Source: an uncultured Myxococcales bacterium (lineage in GTDB: Bacteria > Myxococcota_A > UBA9042). From it: a stretch of DNA of 7,016 nucleotides. The position numbers and the translations under genes were made by a program. Each line of letters opens with the position of its first letter. Positions within the stretch are counted from its first letter, which is position 1. The notes beneath the pieces were generated by a model, which worked only from the letters and a program-made list of their open reading frames with translations, made no database searches and was not told the origin of the DNA. The DNA is taken from NCBI GenBank assembly GCA_937915965.1, contig CALGHC010000388.1, positions 1 through 7,016 of the forward strand. Reading direction: 5' to 3'. Below, piece after piece: positions 1 to 5,491 of the stretch.

Positions 1-1243
1 AGCGCACCAACCCGTCGTACACCGAGACCCGCGCGAAGGGAGCGGCGAGGGCGATCCGCCGCGGACCGCCGGTCTCGTCCACACCGTAGTCGACCTCCGT
101 AGAGCCGGTGACTGTGACAGCCAGATCGGCGATGAGCTGCTCGACGGTCTCCATCAGATCGTCGCTGGTCGCGTACGCCTGGTAGAACTCGAGCATGGTG
201 AACTCGGGGTTGTGTTGCTGGCTGAGGCCCTCGTTGCGGAAGTTGCGATTGATCTCGTAGACCCGCTCGAAGCCGCCGACCACCAGGCGCTTGAGATACA
301 GCTCGGGGGCGATGCGCAAGAACAGGGGCATGTCCAACGCGTTGTGGTGGGTGGCGAATGGCCGCGCCGCCGCACCACCGACGAGCGGGTGCATCATGGG
401 CGTCTCGACCTCCATGAAGTCACGGGTGTCGAAGAAGCGACGGGATGCTGAGATGATGCGGGCACGGCGCTCGAAGACCGTGCGCACGTCATCGTTGACG
501 ATCAAGTCGACGTAGCGCTGACGCTGGCGCGTCTCCTTGTCCGTGAGGCCGTGGAACTTGTCGGGCAGCGGCCGAATCGCCTTGGCGAGGATGCGCACGG
601 GCGCGCCGGCGTCGCCCGGGGCAACCTCGGCGGCGTTCCCGTCCAGGGGCCTGACCCACAGGGACGGCTCGCTGGTTCCGGTGCGAAAGAGCTGGCCAGT
701 TGCGCCGATGATATCACCGACATCGAGCCGTGGCGGCTCAGTAAGCTTGCCCTCTCCGCGACTCTTGAAGAGGGTCTGAAAGACCTCTGGGGCCTCGCGC
801 TTCGAGAAATAGAGCTGAAACGTGCAGCTGCCGACTTCGCGTTCGGCCAGCGTCTCGCCGGACGGATCGAGCTCGGCGCGCAGTCGGTTTTCGTCTGCGC
901 GCATCGCCTGCACGCGCGTCGCCGTGCGATCCTGGATGCGCACGAACGCGACCTTGCCCTTGACGTTGATGGCCATCACCCGACCAGCGACGCGAACCGA
1001 AGGCGCCGTGAGGAAGACCGTGCCCTCGCGCGCCCCCTCCTTCAGAGCCGGATCGTCGGGCTCGGCGAGAAACGGACCCTGACGCTTGCGCAGGTCTGCG
1101 TGTCCAGTCTCCTGGTACCAGGCCATGCACTCGGCACAGGTGTGTGTCGGCCGAAAGTCGTTGGGCCAGGCCGTCGACCTGCCCGCCGCCAGCGCGTCGA
1201 TCTTCGCGATCCGCTGGCGCATCAATTCGTTGCGCTCGAGCAT
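1..1243 (-). CDS. lysS: Lysyl-tRNA synthetase, class II (3' end outside window)
   Basis: Charges tRNA-Lys with lysine using ATP in the cytoplasm. The 414 visible codons start at ATG 1243-1241, behind GGAGGA (1252-1247). An N-terminal segment NELMRQRIAKIDAL (5-18) and PNDF (27-30) match the usual LysS beginning. An OB-fold anticodon-binding domain follows from about residue 83 (VRVAGRVM) to RPLPDKFHGL (224-233). The catalytic domain shows RQRYVDLIVN (241-250), class II motif 1 around RRFFDTRDFMEVETPMM (268-284), GGAAARPFATHHNALDM (289-305) and motif 2 around FERVYEINRNFRNEG (325-339) with HNPEFTMLEFYQAYA (344-358). Motif 3 and the C-terminus lie beyond the left edge; bacterial LysS is usually about 500 residues. 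Oddities: the OB-fold region is some 50-60 residues longer than I recall for E. coli LysS, and residues 36-48 contain C-x2-C-x8-H. Identity is certain; the effect of the insertions is unknown. Confidence 0.97.
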   Translation of the reverse strand, partial: MLERNELMRQRIAKIDALAAGRSTAWPNDFRPTHTCAECMAWYQETGHADLRKRQGPFLAEPDDPALKEGAREGTVFLTAPSVRVAGRVMAINVKGKVAFVRIQDRTATRVQAMRADENRLRAELDPSGETLAEREVGSCTFQLYFSKREAPEVFQTLFKSRGEGKLTEPPRLDVGDIIGATGQLFRTGTSEPSLWVRPLDGNAAEVAPGDAGAPVRILAKAIRPLPDKFHGLTDKETRQRQRYVDLIVNDDVRTVFERRARIISASRRFFDTRDFMEVETPMMHPLVGGAAARPFATHHNALDMPLFLRIAPELYLKRLVVGGFERVYEINRNFRNEGLSQQHNPEFTMLEFYQAYATSDDLMETVEQLIADLAVTVTGSTEVDYGVDETGGPRRIALAAPFARVSVYDGLVR

Positions 1244-1295
1244 GGGTCCTCCGCTCGAAGTTCGGGCCGACCGTTGGCACGCGTGGGCGGTGCGC

Positions 1296-1327
1296 AAAAA
1301 CGACTTGCGCCGCACGAGGCGGCGCAA
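1296..1327 (-). terminator. Probable rho-independent terminator between tRNA-Pro and lysS
   Basis: Read on the minus strand, a 9-bp perfect stem (TTGCGCCGC / GCGGCGCAA, loop CTCGT; 1327-1305) is followed after four bases (GTCG) by TTTTT (1300-1296). It lies downstream of the tRNA-Pro 3' end and about 50 bases before the lysS start. The simplest reading is termination of the tRNA transcript. The T-run begins four bases after the stem and is short, so it could be leaky, or act as an attenuator in a lysS leader. A second, imperfect hairpin (1350-1376, 5+5 bp with one mismatch) lies between it and the tRNA. Confidence 0.55.
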
Positions 1328-1395
1328 AGCTCCCGGCATCTATTCGGTCAACGAAGCGCCGAAGGGGCGCGTCGTTCATGCCTCTGACACCGTCG

Positions 1396-1472
1396 TGGTC
1401 GGGGCGACAGGATTTGAACCTGCGACCACTTGACCCCCAGTCAAGTGCGCTACCAGACTGCGCTACGCCCCG
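1396..1472 (-). tRNA. tRNA-Pro, anticodon GGG
   Basis: A full 77-nt cloverleaf reads from 1472 down to 1396. The acceptor stem CGGGGCG (1472-1466) pairs with CGCCCCG (1406-1400); the D arm has GCGC / GCGC stems; the anticodon stem is CTTGA / TCAAG with loop CTGGGGG, placing anticodon GGG at 1438-1436. The T arm is GCAGG-TTCAAAT-CCTGT, closed by one G-U pair. The discriminator is A and the CCA end is encoded (1398-1396). The C1-G72 start and the overall sequence resemble bacterial proline tRNAs that read CCC/CCU. I see no convincing promoter in the 159 bases between it and the upstream gene, so it may be read from further upstream; the hairpin at 1296-1327 probably ends its transcript. Confidence 0.98.
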
Positions 1473-1607
1473 GTTCAACAGCCACGCAGGCCATCGCAGG
1501 CCGCGGAGGTACCATGTTCGCGCGGGCCAAGCAAGCCGGCGAGGGGTCCTGGGAGGTACCGGCAACGGCATCCAGAGCCCGCAAGGCGTCGGCGCGGTGC
1601 CGGGCCT

Positions 1608-1643
1608 TCAGTCTTCCTTTCAGTCTTCCTTTCAGTCTTCCTT
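1608..1643 (-). repeat. 12-bp tandem repeat x3 spanning the OmpA-lipoprotein stop codon
   Basis: Three exact copies of AAGGAAGACTGA on the minus strand (1643-1632, 1631-1620, 1619-1608). The first encodes the final Lys-Glu-Asp-stop; the other two lie in frame downstream and each repeats Lys-Glu-Asp-stop. Any copy number therefore leaves the protein unchanged. On the plus strand the same bases read Phe-Ser-Leu-Pro repeats. Confidence 0.97.
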
Positions 1644-2612
1644 GACGCCAGCGAGTTCAAGCAGCTCGGTGAGATTCGGCATCAGCAGGAACTCGACCCT
1701 TCGATTGCGTCGCATGCCCTCGGGCGTGTCGTTTGCCGCGACGGGCAGGTAGTGCGCGTAGCCGCCGGCGCTGAGGTTGTTCGGCGCGACGCCCCCCTTG
1801 CCGATGAGGAACTGCACCACGGATACCGCCCGATCGGTCGACAGCGACCAGTTGATCGCGTCGCCGCCGCGCGGGTCGGTGTGACCAGCGACCTGGAAAC
1901 GGCGGTCTGGGAACTGCTGGAGCACCGCAGCAAGCTCAAGCAGGACGGACTTGGCCTCGGCCTTCAGCTCGCTCTTGCCGGTGTCAAAGAGGATGTCGCT
2001 CTGCATCTCGATGACGAGAAACCCATTTTTTATCGAGACGTTGAGCTTGCCGGCGGCGATCAGGCCGGCGAGGCGCTGCTTGATGCGCGCGATGCTGTCG
2101 CGCAGGGCGTCGAGTTGCGCCTGCACCTTGTCCATGCGCCCCTGGACGACGGCGACCTTGTCGCGCCACTTGGCGATCTCAGCCTGCAGAGCCATCTGCT
2201 CCCGCTCGCAATTCGACAGCAACACGCCACAGTTGCCGCAACTGTGGGCAAGGGCGTCCATCTTCTTCTGGTTGGAGTCAAGGCGATCGGTCAGCTCCTG
2301 CTTGTCGCGGGCGCAGGTGTTCGCGACGTCGACGCACGCCTTGTGCTTTTGCTGGCAGGCGATCAACTCGACCTGGACCCGCTTTTTTTGCGCCTCAAGC
2401 CAGTCCTGCTGCTGGCGCATCGCAATCATGTCGCGTTGGTAGGCGTCCTTCGAGACGGCTATGCACCCCGGCAGGGCGATGGCGACAAGGAGGACGACGG
2501 CCGGCAGCGAGGCGGCAGGGCGATGAGCGGGATGAACGGGATGAACGGAATGAACGGGATGAACGGGATGAACGGGATGAACGGGATGAACGGGTCGATT
2601 GGTGGGGTTCAT
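1632..2612 (-). CDS. OmpA-family peptidoglycan-associated lipoprotein with VHP-repeat leader
   Basis: 326 residues, started at ATG 2612-2610 because GGAGGT (2622-2617) sits four bases upstream; an in-frame ATG 90 bases earlier lacks this. Residues 8-30 are a Val-His-Pro repeat. Then comes a hydrophobic stretch (33-48) ending in lipobox LPGC, with Cys50 the predicted lipidated residue, so the protein is likely outer-membrane anchored and periplasmic. Residues 55-185 are charged and helical, probably coiled coil, with six cysteines: C86, C93 and C100 at heptad spacing, and C125, C128 and C135. The OmpA C-terminal domain covers about 196-310: DILFDTGKSELK (206-217), AGHTDPRGG (242-250), and RRNRRVEF (301-308), which carries the arginine that with the GHTD aspartate contacts diaminopimelate in this family. 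Probable role: tethering the outer membrane to peptidoglycan, in the Pal/OmpA manner. The histidine/proline-rich segment before a signal sequence is unusual. The specific ortholog is not recognised. Confidence 0.93.
   Translation of the reverse strand: MNPTNRPVHPVHPVHPVHPVHSVHPVHPAHRPAASLPAVVLLVAIALPGCIAVSKDAYQRDMIAMRQQQDWLEAQKKRVQVELIACQQKHKACVDVANTCARDKQELTDRLDSNQKKMDALAHSCGNCGVLLSNCEREQMALQAEIAKWRDKVAVVQGRMDKVQAQLDALRDSIARIKQRLAGLIAAGKLNVSIKNGFLVIEMQSDILFDTGKSELKAEAKSVLLELAAVLQQFPDRRFQVAGHTDPRGGDAINWSLSTDRAVSVVQFLIGKGGVAPNNLSAGGYAHYLPVAANDTPEGMRRNRRVEFLLMPNLTELLELAGVKED
2227..2247. repeat. Perfect inverted repeat inside the OmpA-lipoprotein gene
   Basis: Nine-base arms CCACAGTTG and CAACTGTGG flank a three-base centre. 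On the coding (minus) strand it spans the codons for His-Ser-Cys-Gly-Asn-Cys-Gly, that is the C125-x2-C128 pair. In mRNA it would form a stable hairpin. It could be chance, a binding site or an mRNA structure; no neighbouring feature decides. Confidence 0.9.
2520..2591 (-). repeat. 9-bp tandem repeat encoding Val-His-Pro (7 copies plus one degenerate)
   Basis: On the minus strand GTTCATCCC is repeated seven times from 2591 to 2529; the fifth copy (2555-2547) reads GTTCATTCC, giving Ser for Pro. A degenerate eighth unit GCTCATCGC follows (2528-2520). The period is divisible by three, so copy changes would lengthen or shorten the N-terminal tail without a frameshift. It lies in the n-region of the lipoprotein signal peptide. 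Confidence 0.97.
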
Positions 2613-2637
2613 GGTGACCTCCGGTGCACACGCCCGC

Positions 2638-2665
2638 CTTGTAGCGCATCCGCCGCCGAAGTCGA
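2638..2665 (-). promoter_or_regulatory. Weak candidate promoter for the OmpA-lipoprotein gene
   Basis: On the minus strand TCGACT (2665-2660) and TACAAG (2643-2638) are 16 bases apart, each matching four of six sigma70 consensus bases; the start codon would lie about 20 bases past the expected transcription start. An imperfect hairpin (CCGCC-x-CCGAA / TTCGG-xxx-GGCGG, 2650-2681) overlaps it. Read-through from ubiB, 124 bases upstream without an obvious terminator, is the alternative. Confidence 0.25.
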
Positions 2666-2706
2666 GGATTCGGGGTGGCGGAAGCTTGGCCGGGGACTGC
2701 ATCCGC

Positions 2707-2754
2707 CATCCACTACAGCTCGCGGGAACGCATCCACTACAGCTCGCGGGAACG
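2707..2754 (-). repeat. 24-bp tandem duplication spanning the ubiB stop codon
   Basis: Positions 2707-2730 and 2731-2754 are identical. On the minus strand the unit begins CGTTCCCGCGAGCTGTAG and so encodes Arg-Ser-Arg-Glu-Leu-stop. The stop used is in the 2731-2754 copy; the second copy follows in frame and repeats the same C-terminus and stop. The protein end is thus the same with one or two copies. Confidence 0.97.
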
Positions 2755-4443
2755 CGCGAGCGACCACAGCAGGAGCGCTCCGGTGACCACGCCGTTGAGC
2801 GCCAGCAGGGATGCCCAGATAGCGGCCGGCTCGGTCCAGTCGACGCGGCTCGCGTCGGGGAGCGTCACGGTGAAGAGAGTCCAGGAGACCAGCGACATTC
2901 CCGCCATCAGGGCGCGGTTGACGAGGCGCTCGCGTTGCATGGCCTGACGCTCGGCGTCGACGTCATGGAGGTTGAGCTGCAGCTCGCCGAGCTTCAGCCG
3001 CCGCAGAACTCCGCGGATCTCGCCGGGAAGTGTCTTGAAGAGGCCGAAATAGTCGTGCAATATTCGGTAAATGCGCCGCGAGTAGGTGACGGGGTCGAGG
3101 ACCCGACGGACGTACAGCCGAACCAGGTAGGGCCGGATCGATTCGAGCGGGTTGAAGTCCGGGTGCAGCTCCTGGGCGATCCCCTCCATGGTCGAGATCG
3201 ACTTGCCGATCAGGAGCAGGTCTGCGGGCATCTGGACGTTGTAGCGAACGACGCTCTCGAAGACATCCTGGATGAAGACCGCGATGTCGAGCTGAGCGAG
3301 GTTCAGGTCGCCATAGCTCTGGAGGATCTCGTGGATCTCGTTGCGCAGGCCACGGACGTCGACGGTGTCGTCGATGAGGCCAAGGTCGACGAACTGGGTG
3401 ACCATCATCTCGGTGTCACCCAGCAGGATCGCGACGAGGAAGCCGAGCAGATCGTCGATGCGGTCGCGGTCAAGCGAACCCATCATGCCGAAGTCGATGA
3501 GCGCCAGCCGGCCGTCGGGCAGCACGAAGAAGTTGCCGGGATGTGGGTCGGCATGGAAGAAGCCGTGCTCGAAGATCGACTCGATGACCAGCGCGACGCC
3601 TGCGTCGGCGATCTGCCGATTGTCGACCTGCCACTCGGTCAGCTTCGCCTTGTCGGTGACCTTGGCCCCCTTGATCAGCTCCATCGTCAGGACACGGCGG
3701 GTCGAGAAAGCCGGGTAGGTGGCCAGCACATGGACCAGGGGATTGCCAGCGACGAGCTTGCGGAAGCGCTCTATATTTCTGAGTTCGTTTGCAAAATCAG
3801 TCTCCCGCCGCAGGCTGCGAGCGAACTCTTCGACTGCGGCGGCGGGCCGGAACTGCCGGGTCTCGGGAGCGTTCGCCTCAACCTGCTCGGCGATCAGCTG
3901 CAATAGCTCGAGATCGGTGCGGATTCTCTCGTCCAACCCGGGTCGCTGCACCTTGACGGCCACTTCGGCGCCGCCGGGCAGACGGGCGCGGTGCACCTGG
4001 GCAATCGAAGCGGCAGCGATGGGTGTCTCGTCGAAATACTCGAAGGCCTCCGCCAGCGATTGGCCAAGCTCTGCCTCGATAACCGCCCGCACCAGGTCGA
4101 ACGGCACGGCGGGCACGTCGTCCTGCAGTTTGCGCAGCTCCAAGACCAGCGACATCGGCACCAGGTCGGGCCGGGTGGCTGCCATCTGGCCCAGCTTGAC
4201 GAAGGTCGGCCCGAGCGACTCGCACATCAGGCGAATCCGCTCCTCCCAGGTCAGCAGCGCGATCTGTTCGTCGGGCTCGCCGAGGAGGCGCCGACCCGGA
4301 CCGAAGCGCGCGAGGCGAGCGATGCCGCTGCGCTCGGAGAGATGGCCGAAGCCGTGGCCGACGAGCACACCGGCGATCTCGCGCAGGCGCCTGAGGTTTC
4401 GGGCGTAGCGGGGCAGACGCAGCAGGCCGGTGATCGCGCTCAT
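2737..4443 (-). CDS. ubiB: AarF/UbiB (ABC1) family atypical kinase
   Basis: 568 residues, the usual length for UbiB proteins. The family signatures are present in order: KLGQ (83-86) within LGPTFVKLGQMAATRPDLVP; the alanine-rich nucleotide loop PIAAASIAQVHRA (141-153) that replaces a glycine-rich loop; lysine K164 in VAVKVQRPG; ETDFANELRN (214-223); the catalytic-loop equivalent HADPHPGN (297-304, D299 and N304); and the metal-binding DFG (317-319). Two hydrophobic helices close the protein (about 511-528 and 541-563), matching the C-terminal membrane anchor of the family. Members are ATP-dependent and needed for ubiquinone or other isoprenoid-lipid metabolism; the substrate here is unknown. 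If the host is a myxobacterium it probably uses menaquinone, so the gene name denotes family rather than pathway. Its ATG overlaps the preceding stop (ATGA, 4443-4440) and GGAG lies just upstream, indicating translational coupling. The C-terminal codons and stop are duplicated in tandem. Confidence 0.96.
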   Translation of the reverse strand: MSAITGLLRLPRYARNLRRLREIAGVLVGHGFGHLSERSGIARLARFGPGRRLLGEPDEQIALLTWEERIRLMCESLGPTFVKLGQMAATRPDLVPMSLVLELRKLQDDVPAVPFDLVRAVIEAELGQSLAEAFEYFDETPIAAASIAQVHRARLPGGAEVAVKVQRPGLDERIRTDLELLQLIAEQVEANAPETRQFRPAAAVEEFARSLRRETDFANELRNIERFRKLVAGNPLVHVLATYPAFSTRRVLTMELIKGAKVTDKAKLTEWQVDNRQIADAGVALVIESIFEHGFFHADPHPGNFFVLPDGRLALIDFGMMGSLDRDRIDDLLGFLVAILLGDTEMMVTQFVDLGLIDDTVDVRGLRNEIHEILQSYGDLNLAQLDIAVFIQDVFESVVRYNVQMPADLLLIGKSISTMEGIAQELHPDFNPLESIRPYLVRLYVRRVLDPVTYSRRIYRILHDYFGLFKTLPGEIRGVLRRLKLGELQLNLHDVDAERQAMQRERLVNRALMAGMSLVSWTLFTVTLPDASRVDWTEPAAIWASLLALNGVVTGALLLWSLARSREL

Positions 4444-4904
4444 CTCGACTCCGCGTCGTCGCTGCTCGATGTGCTCGATGTGCTATCGGCGGTAGCCGGC
4501 CCCGGAGGCGGTTCAGCGGCCGGGCTCGAGCTGGCGCCGCCGGGTCCAGGCGAGCTGGCGGCGGTGGCCCAGGCGACGTCTGCGCCCCTGTTGGCGTTGG
4601 CCTGCTCGACCGCGCGCAGCGCCGCCATGAGCGCCGCGTGGCCGGCTCCCCGGGCCAGAGTGCCGACGTCAGGCAACAGCGAACGCACGCCGTCGAAGGC
4701 GCTCAGCACCATCTCGGAGTACTGGGCGCCGTCCTCGCGGACCCGGCCCAGGTAGGCGACGGTCTCGGCGCGCAGCTTGGCGACGTCGTCATCGCTCAAC
4801 GCTCCAGATTTCTCGATGCTACGGAAGATCGCGTCGCTGCGACCTTCTAGCATCCAGCGCGCGATCAGGCTGGCGAGACCCCGTTCGAAGACGTGGCGGA
4901 ACAC
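4440..4904 (-). CDS. Uncharacterised 154-residue protein, middle gene of the ubiB operon
   Basis: Not recognised. I chose GTG 4904-4902 as the start: GAGGGAG (4916-4910) lies five bases ahead and overlaps the preceding gene's stop, leaving a 10-bp gap. An ATG at 4961 in the same frame lacks a ribosome site and would overlap the lipoprotein gene. Residues 1-107 look helical and partly amphipathic (FRHVFERGLASLIARWML, 2-19; KLRAETVAYLGRVRED, 43-58), with no signal peptide and no clear membrane span. From about 114 to 154 the protein is a low-complexity tail of Ser, Pro, Ala and Gly ending in acidic/serine residues, probably disordered; it includes a small 9-bp duplication. The size and helix-then-disordered-tail shape recall phasin-like proteins, but I see no diagnostic motif. 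The ATGA overlap with ubiB suggests coordinated synthesis and possibly a joint role. Confidence 0.75.
   Translation of the reverse strand: MFRHVFERGLASLIARWMLEGRSDAIFRSIEKSGALSDDDVAKLRAETVAYLGRVREDGAQYSEMVLSAFDGVRSLLPDVGTLARGAGHAALMAALRAVEQANANRGADVAWATAASSPGPGGASSSPAAEPPPGPATADSTSSTSSSDDAESR
4463..4480 (-). repeat. 9-bp tandem duplication in the tail of the 154-residue protein
   Basis: TGCTCGATG (plus strand) occurs twice in tandem and is followed by a partial copy TGCT. On the coding strand it produces the Ser-Thr-Ser-Ser-Thr-Ser stretch of the low-complexity tail. Confidence 0.9.
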
Positions 4905-4914
4905 GGCGACTCCC

Positions 4915-5427
4915 TCAGAAGCTGCAGCGCCGTACGCGCCAGTGCCCAGCGGCTTCTTCATCGATGTAGACGGCGCAAGGCGTGGGCATCTCTTTCTTGA
5001 CGCTCTCGACGTAGAACTCCAGACCGACGACTTCTTCCGTGGATGACATAATGTCCTTGAAATCCACAATCTTGAAAGACCCGTCGTCATCGAGATAGTC
5101 GTCGGCTTGTTTTCGAATCCGCTTCCAGCCCATCTCGTGCCAGTTCTGCAAGCCCTGGGTGGTACGCTCCGAGCTGTGCAGCACCTTCTGGAAGCGCTCC
5201 CAGCCGACCTCCTCGTCTTTCTCGAGGGCAGCCTGCAGGACCTGCAGGAGGACCCATTCGGCGCTCTCCGGTTCGGGATCCGTCACGCGGATGCCAAAAA
5301 GCTTCATCCGCGCCTTGTCGACCGTCTTGAGGATCGGCTCACACCCCCCCAAAGCAGTGGCGAGGATCGCGAGACCGGCGATCAGGGCGGCGGTACGGCT
5401 GAGGCGCGTGGCGCGGTTCGAAATCAT
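4915..5427 (-). CDS. Putative lipoprotein of unknown function, first gene of the ubiB operon
   Basis: 170 residues from ATG 5427-5425, with GGAGGA (5440-5435) seven bases upstream. The N-terminus is a lipoprotein signal peptide: basic n-region with Arg7, Arg8 and Arg11, hydrophobic 13-27, lipobox LGGC with Cys29 as the predicted lipidation site, followed by Glu30-Pro31. The mature part is charged and mostly helical to about 110 (ESAEWVLLQVLQAALEKDEEVGWERFQKVL lies at 54-83), then DDDGSFKIVDFKD (113-125) and a C-terminal portion with predicted strands ending GHWRVRRCSF (161-170). Two further cysteines, C151 and C168, could pair. I do not recognise a family; the ending resembles small alpha+beta folds in which a Trp-Arg-Val strand closes the sheet, which is only an impression. 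It heads the operon with ubiB, so it may act at the same membrane system. A run of seven G on the coding strand encodes the lipobox. Confidence 0.88.
   Translation of the reverse strand: MISNRATRLSRTAALIAGLAILATALGGCEPILKTVDKARMKLFGIRVTDPEPESAEWVLLQVLQAALEKDEEVGWERFQKVLHSSERTTQGLQNWHEMGWKRIRKQADDYLDDDGSFKIVDFKDIMSSTEEVVGLEFYVESVKKEMPTPCAVYIDEEAAGHWRVRRCSF
5232..5249 (-). repeat. 9-bp tandem duplication in the lipoprotein gene
   Basis: CCTGCAGGA (plus strand) occurs twice in direct tandem; each unit contains the 8-bp palindrome CCTGCAGG. It lies within codons for Leu-Leu-Gln-Val-Leu-Gln-Ala. Confidence 0.85.
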
Positions 5428-5462
5428 GGCGGGTTCCTCCGGCGGCTCGACGTGCTCAGGCG

Positions 5463-5491
5463 ATGGTAACGACAGGTGGTGGGCTTGTCGA
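5463..5491 (-). promoter_or_regulatory. Candidate promoter of the lipoprotein-154aa-ubiB operon
   Basis: On the minus strand TCGACA (5491-5486, five of six matches to TTGACA) and TACCAT (5468-5463, four of six to TATAAT) are exactly 17 bases apart. The expected start near 5456 gives a leader of about 30 bases carrying the GGAGGA ribosome site. An inverted repeat GCAGCC-N6-GGCTGC (5493-5510) lies immediately upstream of the -35, where an activator or repressor could bind. One copy of a 12-bp motif shared with the divergent promoter fills most of the spacer. Confidence 0.45.

Noticed and set aside
551..1387. Plus-strand frame (278 codons)
   Set aside because: Antisense shadow of lysS.
1244..1395. 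T-box or lysine riboswitch in the lysS leader
   Set aside because: The 150-base space is too short and lacks recognisable conserved elements of either; only two simple hairpins are seen.
1505..1560. Repeated GGAGGTACC (1505-1513 and 1552-1560) as an operator
   Set aside because: Two short copies in a G+C-rich gap without promoter context; too little to call a site.
738..1571. Minus-strand frame (277 codons) crossing the tRNA and overlapping lysS
   Set aside because: It runs through the tRNA-Pro gene and the lysS start in another frame; no domain or ribosome site supports it.
2383..2392. A-AAA-AAG heptamer in the correct phase for -1 frameshifting in the OmpA lipoprotein
   Set aside because: The shifted frame ends after a few dozen codons, no hairpin lies within the usual spacing, and Gln-Lys-Lys codons explain it.
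2520..2591. CRISPR-like array
   Set aside because: The units are 9 bp in direct tandem with no spacers and lie within a coding frame.
1752..2786. Plus-strand open frame (344 codons) with Met-Asn-Gly repeats
   Set aside because: Antisense to the OmpA lipoprotein; the MNG repeat is the reverse reading of the Val-His-Pro repeat.
2599..3906. Long plus-strand open frame (435 codons)
   Set aside because: Antisense to ubiB, whose motifs are unmistakable on the minus strand; the plus frame shows no family motif and is expected in G+C-rich DNA.
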